A DNA stretch of 43,817 nucleotides. Origin: Gemmiger sp. Its GTDB lineage: Bacteria; Bacillota; Clostridia; Oscillospirales; Ruminococcaceae. The translations under genes and the position numbers were made by a program. Below the pieces are notes generated by a model. That model was not told the DNA's origin and ran no database searches. It was given only the letters and a program-made list of their open reading frames with translations. The stretch lies in the NCBI GenBank assembly GCA_028710135.1, contig JAQUSS010000004.1:1-43817 (forward strand), read 5' to 3'. This document shows positions 9,101 through 14,991 of this stretch, piece by piece. How positions within the stretch are numbered: the stretch's first letter is position 1; the number at the start of each line of letters is the position of its first letter.

Positions 9101-10202
9101 CGGTGCCGTTTACCTCAATGCGTATATCGTAGGCGTTATAGTCCTTCAAGGCGGCATTCTCGGGTATCACGCCGCTCAACAGGCTATCGGCCTGGGTTGT
9201 ATCCATCACAATTTTTTCAGCCGTAAGGGTTGCATTTTTTGGCAGCTTGCCGCTTACGCTAAAGTTGATGCCATCGGCCTGGGTTTGCAGGGTGCCCTCG
9301 GCCAATTCAATTGGCGCGGTTTCGGGCGTGGCCGTGGCGGCGGGGGTGGGGGTTGCGGTTGCCGTTGCATTGGGCGCAGCGGTGCTGCCCGGCCCCGGCG
9401 TGGCCGTGGGGGCAGGTGTTGCGCTGGGGGTTGCCGTGGGCTGGGCGGCAGTTTCGCCCGTTTGCGGGGTAGTATTTTGCGTATTATCGCCGTTTTGCCC
9501 ATTTTCGGCATTTTCTGTATTTTCGCCATTTTCAGCAGGGGCAGCAGTGGCCTCCGGCTGCTGGCTTTCGGGCACGGTAATCACGGCGGTGGGGGCCTCG
9601 CCATCCCACCGGTAGGCAGAAAAGGCAGAAACCGAAGCTTTTAACGTGTACTCGCCCGCGGTGGCGGCATCGTAATCGCCCGCCCAGGTAACGGGCACTT
9701 CCACCACGGCACCGGTCAGGTTGCCGGTTTCATCGCAGGCAAACCACTGGTTTTCACTGCCTGCCAGCGAGCCATAGGCGCGGTATTCAGCCGTTTCGCC
9801 GCCATTTTCGCCGGCATTCAGGGCATACACGGCGGTTTGCCCGGCAACCTGCACGGCCTGGGCATCCCCGGGGGCGGTGTAGCTGTAGCCGCCGCAATCG
9901 TAAATGGGGGTGCCATTTTCATCGGCGGTCAATTCGGGCATGGCTTGTTCAAAGGTGGCCGCCTGCATTTCGGGCGGTATTTCCGCAATGGCACGCAGCG
10001 TACCCGGCAGGGCCAGGGCATCCTTTGGGGTGCCGGGCTCCACGGTTGCCGTATACACCGGGCTAAACCGCTCAAAAGCTACAAGCGATTCTGCCCACTG
10101 TATCTCCGCCAGGCTGGGGCCAACCTGCCCGAAAAACACAACAACAGCCAGCAGCAGTGCGCACATTTTTGCCTGTACTTTTGCTTTTGCCTTGCTATTC
10201 AT
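6138..10202 (-). CDS. giant surface protein with three tandem Spy0128-type isopeptide domains
   Basis: The 1354-residue protein starts with an ordinary Sec signal (residues 1-33, cleavage after GPSLA). A Pro/Thr/Ala/Asn-rich stretch (about 210-297) and an acidic Glu/Asn stretch (about 422-447) separate adhesin-like N-terminal regions. Three repeats of about 135-147 residues start near 804, 951 and 1086. Each has VxKxVxD at its start, a TFTV or TFKV strand, [GL]xYYNLITET and a closing FxN strand. This is the pattern of Lys-Asn isopeptide domains with a catalytic Glu, as in streptococcal pilin Spy0128. A related last domain (about 1221-1340) ends LITVTNQF. There is no LPXTG motif or C-terminal membrane segment. 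The ATG has AAAGGAG 9 nt upstream. Inferred role: fibre tip or long adhesin co-expressed with the TasA-like subunits. Confidence 0.9.
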   Translation of the reverse strand: MNSKAKAKVQAKMCALLLAVVVFFGQVGPSLAEIQWAESLVAFERFSPVYTATVEPGTPKDALALPGTLRAIAEIPPEMQAATFEQAMPELTADENGTPIYDCGGYSYTAPGDAQAVQVAGQTAVYALNAGENGGETAEYRAYGSLAGSENQWFACDETGNLTGAVVEVPVTWAGDYDAATAGEYTLKASVSAFSAYRWDGEAPTAVITVPESQQPEATAAPAENGENTENAENGQNGDNTQNTTPQTGETAAQPTATPSATPAPTATPGPGSTAAPNATATATPTPAATATPETAPIELAEGTLQTQADGINFSVSGKLPKNATLTAEKIVMDTTQADSLLSGVIPENAALKDYNAYDIRIEVNGTEWQPAEPLKVTVDSSILPDATAEKIYVAHIAGGTATEVQSAEGDAGEGATPQLFSAAAEDETDDAEENENENGNENGGAANVEALPVTVEDGRVTFTATSFSPYMFYSIDFHYGTLTYRLEKGETVLLSVLFNFLDIERTVDEVTNVVFSDPSLVKVEKVAGSSDWQLTALNYFQSSETLTLYFNDGTELVVYVIDPAYIGDVPIKTVAALDNVWRVPTGVTQIGTYKVAGVMGSGAKTYAVPASPAGTTLAHCKYQNAAYIQGRYYDVEVQTKLMVPVTNNFAYCLEFGTNGSAADSRYYLRSFINQANNITSGTEIVQVTLTFYYAGTSYPAEISALGYGNTCWTNVLAGGVKPDLRHVEFFNFEDCGYKMYSTDPSKFIYNNTYKAWQLRDQYEPGDWTVLWSYFINRSSFTMSQSVNFNGVSSGLELVLGISQHAESVVTVQKQVKDASLTLGSTDFTFKVEPSLADGTPSNLVMNTVTNPNKTQGCASNSITTIGGFGNATYQMPGTYYNLITETPGNDPGHWTYDTGKWIQKIVISQNIDTLALSADVSYKKIGATGDYDKAQPLFLNIYYAAPAKSEVLVNKQVRDASNTIGNTDFTFTVTSCDANGTVNNDHVVTTPSITKTFTPNANRTVAGFGYCDFTEPGTYYNLIAETIGADTAHWDYDTTKWLQIVVVGKDTTTGKLGATVTYKALPGGTESADYPRFINVYYGPVSTEVRVKKTVTDSSIDSSAPAQDFTFTVTASNGFGVPVPTHTITNATKTQSFTTGTATTGPFGNCTFDKAGLYYNLITETDDGAAGWAYDATRYLQQISVRKDTSTGKMAATVTYKEIGGTTVTIPAFTNDFAGFSAVIQVQKIVSNYDASMAGQLFIVNFSDGLTAQFSLEHNETSKPMVANIGSGKTFDVSEVIPMEYGLTGISITDTGTGTQKPTLTLTKDATGQITGAQITLYNNNNVLITVTNQFTHKSYFKARTNVKNTLNQ

Positions 10203-10235
10203 ATTCGGTTTCTCCTTTGCTTAAATTCCTATATT

Positions 10236-10261
10236 CAAAAAGAACCTGGGCGGTGTTCTTT
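10236..10261 (-). terminator. leader hairpin with U-tract upstream of the giant gene (attenuator candidate)
   Basis: On the minus strand AAAGAAC (10255-10261) pairs with GTTCTTT (10239-10245) across a 9-nt loop and runs into a T5 stretch, about 34 nt before the start codon of the giant surface gene. The stem is short and AU-rich, so termination would be weak or conditional. No convincing sigma-A promoter could be picked out in 10262-10376. Confidence 0.4.
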
Positions 10262-10376
10262 AACGGTTCACGCTGCCCAAGCACTGGAAAGGGCCATGGC
10301 GTTAGGCTTGGCAGCTTCAATTAAAGTTTTGAATGCTACCGTAAATTTTTAGTAAAATTGATATTTTTTCGGGGTT

Positions 10377-10402
10377 AAAAAGGCGGCAGCAGCACTGCCG
10401 TC
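10377..10402 (-). terminator. intrinsic terminator after the signal peptidase gene
   Basis: On the minus strand an 8-bp stem (10395-10402 with 10382-10389, one G-T pair, 5-nt loop) is followed by T5 at 10377-10381. It lies about 95 nt downstream of the stop at 10496 and separates the stalk operon from the giant-protein/fibre operon. The flanking TTTT on the plus strand could let it work both ways, but no rightward gene needs it. Confidence 0.7.
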
Positions 10403-10495
10403 TTTTATGTGCTATCGCACGCATTTCAAAGCGCCGGGGGCGGCTTGGTTTTGGCTGTTTTATTTGCCAAATTGCATTGGCAAATTTAGCCAAAT

Positions 10496-11047
10496 TCAGC
10501 TGCCAAACCGCAGCACGGCAATTACCACACCGTGCAAATCTTTACCCTTTACCACCCCGTAATTGCGTGAATCCACGCTGTTTTCTCGGTGGTCGCCCAG
10601 TATAAAATATTCATCCTTGGCAAGGGTAACGGGATAATCGCACCCGGTTTTGGGTATCGTTTTTTCGTAGATAAACGGTTCCGCCACCGTAACACTATCG
10701 ATCACCAGTTGGAAGGTATCGGCATCAATTTCCACCGTTTGGTAGGGCAAGCCCACCACCCGCTTGATATAATCGCTGTTGCCATCGCTTTTGGCCAGCA
10801 CAATATCGTTGGTGTAGTAGTGCTTGCGCAACCGGTAGGTTAGCACAATATCGCCACTGTGCAAGCTAGGCTCCATTGAATCGCCCTGCACCATGGAAAT
10901 ACCGAAAATAACGCCAAACAGCAGGTAGATGACCGCCAGGGTAATAACCACTTCCACAAGCAATGCCAGTGCAGCTTTTCGCTTTTGTATCTCTTTCAGC
11001 CGCATATTCAGCAGGCTGGTCATTATATCCTGCGGTTTGTCATTCAT
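10496..11047 (-). CDS. lepB: signal peptidase I (bacterial Lys type)
   Basis: The 183-residue peptidase has a basic head, one membrane segment (about 27-52), the catalytic box VQGDSMEPSL with Ser57, the base box DYIKRVVG with Lys95, and the closing box GDHRENSVDSRNYG. This is the standard bacterial enzyme, unlike the Ser/His SipW at 1403-1945. The ATG overlaps the stop of the upstream coiled-coil gene (ATGAATGA) and GGAG lies 7 nt upstream, implying translational coupling. Its place in an accessory surface operon suggests it handles Sec signals of the locus (stalk protein, giant protein), but it could also be the general enzyme. The operon ends here at a terminator. Confidence 0.93.
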   Translation of the reverse strand: MNDKPQDIMTSLLNMRLKEIQKRKAALALLVEVVITLAVIYLLFGVIFGISMVQGDSMEPSLHSGDIVLTYRLRKHYYTNDIVLAKSDGNSDYIKRVVGLPYQTVEIDADTFQLVIDSVTVAEPFIYEKTIPKTGCDYPVTLAKDEYFILGDHRENSVDSRNYGVVKGKDLHGVVIAVLRFGS

Positions 11048-11756
11048 TCCCCTGCTCCAAATTCGTTATTTGGGCTTTTACCTGTTGCGTTTTTTGCAGT
11101 AGGTCGTCCACGCCCTGTTGCAGCTTGCGGGTTTCTTGGCTTAAAATGCGTTGCAATTCCTCGTTAGAGTGTTGCAGCTGCGCATTGTTCAGCCTCACGC
11201 GGCGTTCTTCCTCCTTGGCCTCCCCGGCATAGCGGTTCAAAATATCGGCCTTGGCAGATTCTAACGTCATTAATAGCGCGTGCAGCTTTTCGGTTTCGGC
11301 GGCATAGCCGCTAAAGCCCTCTTTGGCTTGCAGCCCCTGCTGGGCAAAGCGCCGCAGCCGGTTTTCAGCCTCCATCCGCTTGGTTTGCTCGGTGATAATC
11401 ACCGCTTTGGCGGCTTCCAGCTGTTTTTTTAGGTCCCCCTGGGGGGCGGTGCCACTCTGCGCTTGCTCTTGCTTCAAGGCTTCCAGCTCTTGCTCGGCGG
11501 CCTCGGCCCGCTCGGTTAGCTCTTGCTGGGTGCGGGCATTCTCTTCACTTTGCTCCTGCATGGCCAGCAGCTGGTTTTCCAGCGCGGTAATGCGCTCGGC
11601 CTGCTTTTTATCGCCGCCTGCGCCGCCACCCTGGGCCGATAATTTGACAATTTCCTGTATTTTCAGGATAACGTCCTCAGGGTCGTACCCGCCAAAGGGC
11701 ACCTTTTTAAGCTGCATATTCTGCAAATAGGTTTCGACTACCATTGAATTTTCCAT
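11040..11756 (-). CDS. DivIVA/GpsB-like coiled-coil protein
   Basis: The 238-residue cytoplasmic protein is not assigned with certainty. Its N-terminus (residues 15-35) reads KKVPFGGYDPEDVILKIQEI, resembling the membrane-binding head of DivIVA/GpsB proteins (F..xGYD..EV). After a Gly-rich linker, residues about 50-235 are heptad-rich, Gln/Glu/Lys/Ala-rich coiled coil with no hydrophobic segment. The ATG has AGGAG 9 nt upstream; the gene starts 13 nt after the stop of the small membrane gene and overlaps the signal peptidase gene by 8 nt. DivIVA-family proteins mark curved membrane at poles and septa, so a role in placing the surface apparatus is an attractive but untested inference. Confidence 0.8.
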   Translation of the reverse strand: MENSMVVETYLQNMQLKKVPFGGYDPEDVILKIQEIVKLSAQGGGAGGDKKQAERITALENQLLAMQEQSEENARTQQELTERAEAAEQELEALKQEQAQSGTAPQGDLKKQLEAAKAVIITEQTKRMEAENRLRRFAQQGLQAKEGFSGYAAETEKLHALLMTLESAKADILNRYAGEAKEEERRVRLNNAQLQHSNEELQRILSQETRKLQQGVDDLLQKTQQVKAQITNLEQGNE

Positions 11757-11769
11757 CGGTGATTACTCC

Positions 11770-11964
11770 TCACTTATTCCTGTCTTTTGGTTCTTCGTCC
11801 CCAAACGAGCCAATGGTGGTTCCATTGTGCCCGGTTTGATCTTCTTTGAACACCCCGTTCAATCCGTCAATGCTATCCAACCGCTTTTTAAGGTGAATTT
11901 TTACCAAAATGCAAACGGCAACAATGGCCGCCAGCGCCACAAGGGCTATCAAAATCCAACTCAT
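11770..11964 (-). CDS. small single-pass membrane protein, unknown function
   Basis: The product is 64 residues: MSWILIALVALAAIVAVCIL forms one membrane helix, followed by a basic KIHLKKR stop-transfer and a polar tail of about 35 residues ending EEPKDRNK. The ATG overlaps the TGA of the stalk gene (ATGA at 11961-11964); no strong ribosome site precedes it, so it is probably translated by coupling. A TTG two codons earlier (11970) is possible but less likely. I do not recognise a family. Its position between the stalk and coiled-coil genes suggests a small partner of one of them. Confidence 0.75.
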   Translation of the reverse strand: MSWILIALVALAAIVAVCILVKIHLKKRLDSIDGLNGVFKEDQTGHNGTTIGSFGDEEPKDRNK

Positions 11965-13532
11965 TGGCAATTACCCCGTGCGGCTTTCTTTTTCTCATAC
12001 CACAAAAGCACACGTATGTCGGAGATAATGCTCAAGCAGAACCCGGTTATAATGGCAGATAAAAGTGCCATGGCTACCATTGGATACATGGGGGCACCTT
12101 CTTTCTCTGCCAAATGTACCGTGGGGGCCGTGCCGGTTTGGGTAGCCTGCTGTGGCCCTTGCGGTGTAGTATCTGTTTCCTGCGCGGTTGCAGGGGCATT
12201 GGGTGGGGGGCTGGCCGCAGGGCTGCTTGTCGGCTGCACTGTGGCCCCTAAGGCGGGAACGGTTGCCTGGCTGGGCAACCTACCCCCTCGCGCCGGTTTT
12301 ACCGGGCCGGGGGGCAGCGGGGGTACCGTGGTAAACATACCCGGCGTGGGGGTTTGCGTTGGGCTTTGCGTTGGTTCTTGCGTTTGCGCCGGGCTTTGCG
12401 TTGGCCTTTGAATGGGTGCGGGGGTTTGGGTTTGTGCCGGGGGCGGCGTGGGTTTTTGCGTGGGTTTTTGCGTAGGTGCCACCGGCGTGGGGGTTGGTTT
12501 TTGGGTTTGCGTTGGGCCTACCGGGCCAGGGGTTGCGCTTGGGGTTTGCGTGGGGCCTACCGGCCCCGGCGTTGCGCTTGGGGTTTGGGTAGGCTCCGGC
12601 GTAGGCGTAGGCTCCGGGGTAGGCGTGGGCGTGGGTTCCGGGGTGGGTTTTGGCGTTTCCGGCTCCCCCGTTTCGGGGGTTGAAGTTTCGGGGGTTTGGG
12701 TGGGTTCCGGCGTGGGTTTTGGCGTTTCCGGCTCCCCCGTTTCAGGGGTCGAGGGTTCCGGCGTTTGCGTGGGCTCCGGCGTGGGTTTTGGCGTTTCCGG
12801 CTCCCCCGTTTCAGGGGTCGAGGGTTCGCCGGTTTCAGGGGTCGATGGTTTTTCGCTAGGTGCCGGTGTACCCGGAACTTCAGGGGTTTCTGTTGGTGAA
12901 GGAGGAAGTGTCGGTTCGCCTGTTTCTGGCGTGGCCGGCTCTGGGGTTTGGGTTGGGGTTGGGGTAAATTCCGGTAGCGGGGGTTGGGTTTGCCCCGGCT
13001 CCGGGGTAGAAGTAGGGTTTGGGGTAGAAGTAGGTTCCGGCACCGGGGCAGGAGTAGGCTCCGGTTCCGGGGTTTGGGTAGGAGCAGTCGGTTCCGGGGT
13101 TGGTTCCGGCACCGGGGTTTGGGTGGGAAGATCATCCACCACGTATACAGTAAAGGAAATGGAAGAGGTTTCGCCTGTGCTGATAATCGGGGCCTCCACG
13201 TTTACCGGGTAGCCCTGCGTATCCGCAATCGGCATAAACTGTGAAAAATCGAACCTGAGTTCGCTGGTGGGCACGGTTGTCCAATCGCTTCGCCTTTTAA
13301 TATCGGGGGCAGCAGTATCCACGATCAACGCTTCCGTTGCGGCTTGGTCATTGCCAAGCTGGGCAATTTCCGCAAGGCCAATTTGTACATCGTGCACAGC
13401 CAGGCAGTAATCAATGGTGTCGGTATCGATGCTGTGGTGGTAGCTTAGCCGTTCGGCAGCAAAAACGCTGCTTGGCATCCCAAGTGCCAATACCAAACAA
13501 CAGGCTAAACCATATATTCGTTTTTTTAGCAC
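11961..13532 (-). CDS. Pro/Thr-rich membrane-anchored stalk protein
   Basis: The 523-residue product has a Sec signal (1-26, ending SSVFA), a folded N-terminal domain (about 27-135, with SFTVYVVDD at its end), a very long Pro/Thr/Glu repeat region (about 135-455), a linker, and a C-terminal membrane helix (about 480-503) followed by a basic tail LLWYEKKKAARGN. This architecture fits a rod that holds its N-terminal domain beyond the cell wall while the tail stays in the cytoplasm. The GTG at 13532 has AAGGAGG about 11 nt upstream. It is the first gene of a four-gene operon ending with the signal peptidase. The repeat DNA is tandemly organised (separate entry), so length should vary between strains. 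The N-terminal domain matches no family I can name. Confidence 0.88.
   Translation of the reverse strand: MLKKRIYGLACCLVLALGMPSSVFAAERLSYHHSIDTDTIDYCLAVHDVQIGLAEIAQLGNDQAATEALIVDTAAPDIKRRSDWTTVPTSELRFDFSQFMPIADTQGYPVNVEAPIISTGETSSISFTVYVVDDLPTQTPVPEPTPEPTAPTQTPEPEPTPAPVPEPTSTPNPTSTPEPGQTQPPLPEFTPTPTQTPEPATPETGEPTLPPSPTETPEVPGTPAPSEKPSTPETGEPSTPETGEPETPKPTPEPTQTPEPSTPETGEPETPKPTPEPTQTPETSTPETGEPETPKPTPEPTPTPTPEPTPTPEPTQTPSATPGPVGPTQTPSATPGPVGPTQTQKPTPTPVAPTQKPTQKPTPPPAQTQTPAPIQRPTQSPAQTQEPTQSPTQTPTPGMFTTVPPLPPGPVKPARGGRLPSQATVPALGATVQPTSSPAASPPPNAPATAQETDTTPQGPQQATQTGTAPTVHLAEKEGAPMYPMVAMALLSAIITGFCLSIISDIRVLLWYEKKKAARGNCQ
12517..12588. repeat. 39-bp coding tandem repeat
   Basis: Two adjacent near-identical units of 39 bp encode TQTPSATPGPVGP twice inside the stalk protein; GTTGCGCTT recurs at 12532 and 12571. 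It adjoins the 69-bp array and likely arose by slippage or unequal recombination. Confidence 0.7.
12634..12840. repeat. 69-bp coding tandem repeat, about three units
   Basis: The string GGCGTTTCCGGCTCCCCCGT begins at 12652, 12721 and 12790, an exact 69-bp spacing. Each unit encodes about 23 residues of the pattern STPETGEPETPKPTPEPTQT plus TPEx in the stalk protein. The units differ by a few silent or conservative changes. Such in-frame arrays commonly change copy number. Confidence 0.8.
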
Positions 13533-13582
13533 TGTGACAGCTTCCTCCTTCTTTCAAGATTGTACAGTCGAAGCCCGTTTGT

Positions 13583-13610
13583 GTATCGGGGTTTGTCATA
13601 AACTGCAATT
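13583..13610 (-). promoter_or_regulatory. regulatory element upstream of the stalk operon (copy C of a duplicated 28-bp motif)
   Basis: Twenty-four of 28 bases match the element at 14720-14747 in the same orientation. The core, read on the minus strand, is TGCAGTTTATGAC. GCAGTTTAT inside it fits 8 of 9 positions of the published LytTR half-site pattern [TA][AC][CA]GTTN[AG][TG]. The element also contains TTGCAG followed after 17 bp by TACACA, a possible weak promoter about 50 nt before the GTG at 13532. Between this element and the start, TACAAT at about 13559-13564 is another -10 candidate with no good -35. A binding site for the neighbouring LytTR regulator is inference. Confidence 0.45.
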
Positions 13611-13625
13611 TTTAGGGTAAAAGTG

Positions 13626-13705
13626 GTCAAGCTTAGCTCCAAACCGTCAAGCTTAGCTCCAAACCGTCAAGTTTAGCTCCAAGTGGTCAAGTTTAGGTTC
13701 AAAAC
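13626..13705. repeat. four perfectly phased 20-bp tandem repeats
   Basis: Units start at 13626, 13646, 13666 and 13686. Units 1 and 2 are identical (GTCAAGCTTAGCTCCAAACC); unit 3 has TTT for CTT and a changed end; unit 4 has further changes (GTCAAGTTTAGGTTCAAAAC). Each of the first two contains AGCT-T-AGCT. The array lies in the 287-bp gap between the LytTR regulator and the stalk operon and is not coding on either strand in any convincing frame. The rest of the gap (13706-13819) holds imperfect CCAAAAATxxCGCG direct repeats and a CCCC-TTGC-GGGG hairpin. It may be an operator array for a regulator or the remnant end of a transposon with multiple terminal repeats. Confidence 0.85.
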
Positions 13706-13819
13706 GTGTCCAAAAATGTCGCGTTTTGGTCCATTTTGGGGCCAAAAATAGCGCGAAAACAGGGGTCTTTGGCCCCCTTGCGGGGTCAAAACAGGTCAAA
13801 AACAGGGTTTTTTGGTGCC

Positions 13820-14539
13820 TCAAATCGATGCCCCGGCGCTGGTTTTCACCTTGCGCACGTAGGTTCTGCCAACCGGCAGCACATCTCCATTTGCCATTTC
13901 TAGTTGTTGGGTCGTACTTTTTCTAATGTACTTCTTGGATACTAAGTACGAGCCATGCACCCGCATAAAGCCCTTGCCATACAAAAATTCCTCAATTTTG
14001 GCAAGCGAGGAGTAAAATTCAAACTTCTGCACCTTGCCATTTTCGTAGTAATGTACGGTAACAATGCGCGTTAGTACGCCAAAATATAGTATTTCCTCCA
14101 CGTGGATGTTGCGGTGTTCGCCCGCGCAGGCAAAGGCCATAACCTCAGCGTGGCGGCTTTCGGTGCGCTTTACCGCCTTAAGGAAAATTTCCTCAAACTT
14201 CGCTTCGCTGGTTTTTCCCTTTACAATGTAGTGCAGTGCCTCCACATCGTAACCATCGATGGCGTGCTTATCATCCACCGTATAAAACACGATATCGGCA
14301 GTGGTGCCCCGCTCCCGCAGGGCGCGCGCGGTTTCTATGCCGCTTAGGCCCGGCATATTTTGGTCGATGTACATTAAATCGACCTTCGCGTACTTGGTGT
14401 CAATGAAGAAGAGCAGCTTCTTCCCGGATTCCACAATTTCAACCGTCAGGTCAATCTTGTGCAGTGCCGCTAGGCGCTCCACCCGTTTCTGGCAATTCTC
14501 GGCATAATAAAGGTCATCGTCGCAAATCAAAATATTCAT
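13820..14539 (-). CDS. LytTR-family response regulator (AgrA/LytR-like), no partner kinase nearby
   Basis: The 239-residue transcription factor has a receiver domain (1-120: acidic pocket ICDDD, phospho-acceptor Asp59 in MYIDQNMPG) and a C-terminal LytTR DNA-binding domain (about 140-235: HVEEILYFGVL, KIEEFL, FMRVHGSYLVSKKYI). The ATG at 14539 has AAGGAG 6 nt upstream; the longer frame from 14563 begins inside the leader. LytTR proteins bind pairs of direct repeats spaced about 21 bp. Such spaced repeats lie upstream of this gene (14732-14765), and a related single copy precedes the stalk operon. No LytS/AgrC-type sensor is encoded next to it, so its input is unknown. Inferred role: activator of the surface locus downstream of it. 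Confidence 0.93.
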   Translation of the reverse strand: MNILICDDDLYYAENCQKRVERLAALHKIDLTVEIVESGKKLLFFIDTKYAKVDLMYIDQNMPGLSGIETARALRERGTTADIVFYTVDDKHAIDGYDVEALHYIVKGKTSEAKFEEIFLKAVKRTESRHAEVMAFACAGEHRNIHVEEILYFGVLTRIVTVHYYENGKVQKFEFYSSLAKIEEFLYGKGFMRVHGSYLVSKKYIRKSTTQQLEMANGDVLPVGRTYVRKVKTSAGASI

Positions 14540-14602
14540 TGCTGGCTCCTTACACTTCCCCATAAATTTACGCTTTTACAATAAACGCATCGGGGTATTA
14601 CT

Positions 14603-14632
14603 ATTATATTTTCATAAATAGGTTTTTCACAA
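14603..14632 (-). promoter_or_regulatory. sigma-A promoter of the LytTR regulator gene
   Basis: On the minus strand TTGTGA (14627-14632), an 18-bp spacer and a perfect TATAAT (14603-14608) precede the ATG at 14539 by about 64 nt. The region is AT-rich. Confidence 0.65.
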
Positions 14633-14719
14633 TATCCCCTTTGGTTTATACCCGCTGTGCTCTACTTTCTATTGCTAGCTGATTATACATTTAAAAGCAT
14701 ACAAATAAGATTCATTTTC

Positions 14720-14765
14720 GTATCGGGCCATGTCATAATCTGCAATTCTCACGTCATAATCTGCA
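14720..14765 (-). promoter_or_regulatory. direct-repeat regulatory site (copies A and B of the shared motif)
   Basis: GTCATAATCTGCA occurs at 14732-14744 and again at 14753-14765, a 21-bp period, in the 452-bp gap between two divergent response-regulator genes. Copy A is part of the 28-bp element (14720-14747) shared with the stalk operon. The period matches paired LytTR half-sites. The rest of the gap has the two promoters listed separately and a 7-bp inverted repeat (14793-14799 with 14813-14819); I see no gene in it. Distance to the LytTR promoter -35 is about 90-130 bp, far for a classical activator site. Confidence 0.5.
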
Positions 14766-14923
14766 TTCTTTTTCCAAAATATGGGCTTTGCTGTGGGGGT
14801 TTGCGCACCCTGCCCCCACCCTGCAACCGGTGCCATACTATCTGCTTTGGAGGAAATGTTCCTAATCTCAGTTTGTGTTTTGCCCCCGTATTGTTGCTTT
14901 ATAGCAAAACGGTTACAAATTGT

Positions 14924-14952
14924 TTGTGCGGGCCGTGGCGCTGTGCTATACT
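14924..14952 (+). promoter_or_regulatory. sigma-A promoter of the OmpR-type regulator/kinase operon
   Basis: TTGTGC (14924-14929), 17 bp, TATACT (14947-14952), then a leader of about 33 nt to the TTG at 14992. Sequence match with correct spacing and position. Confidence 0.6.
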
Positions 14953-14991
14953 GAAAAGTAACCCCCTATCACCCCGAAAGAAGGTACCGCC

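Noticed and set aside
9247-9644. Plus-strand Gly/Val/Ala-rich open frames opposite the giant protein
   Set aside because: They mirror the Pro/Thr/Ala-rich codons of the leftward gene, have no ribosome site and show no family features.
12354-13244. Long plus-strand Gly/Val/Ser-rich frames opposite the stalk protein
   Set aside because: They are the antisense of the CCx/ACx repeat codons; low complexity and no start signal.
13626-13705. CRISPR array
   Set aside because: The 20-bp units abut directly with no spacers and no cas gene is nearby.
13706-13926. Short plus-strand frames over the repeat region
   Set aside because: No ribosome site, no family features, and one runs into the 3' end of the LytTR gene on the other strand.
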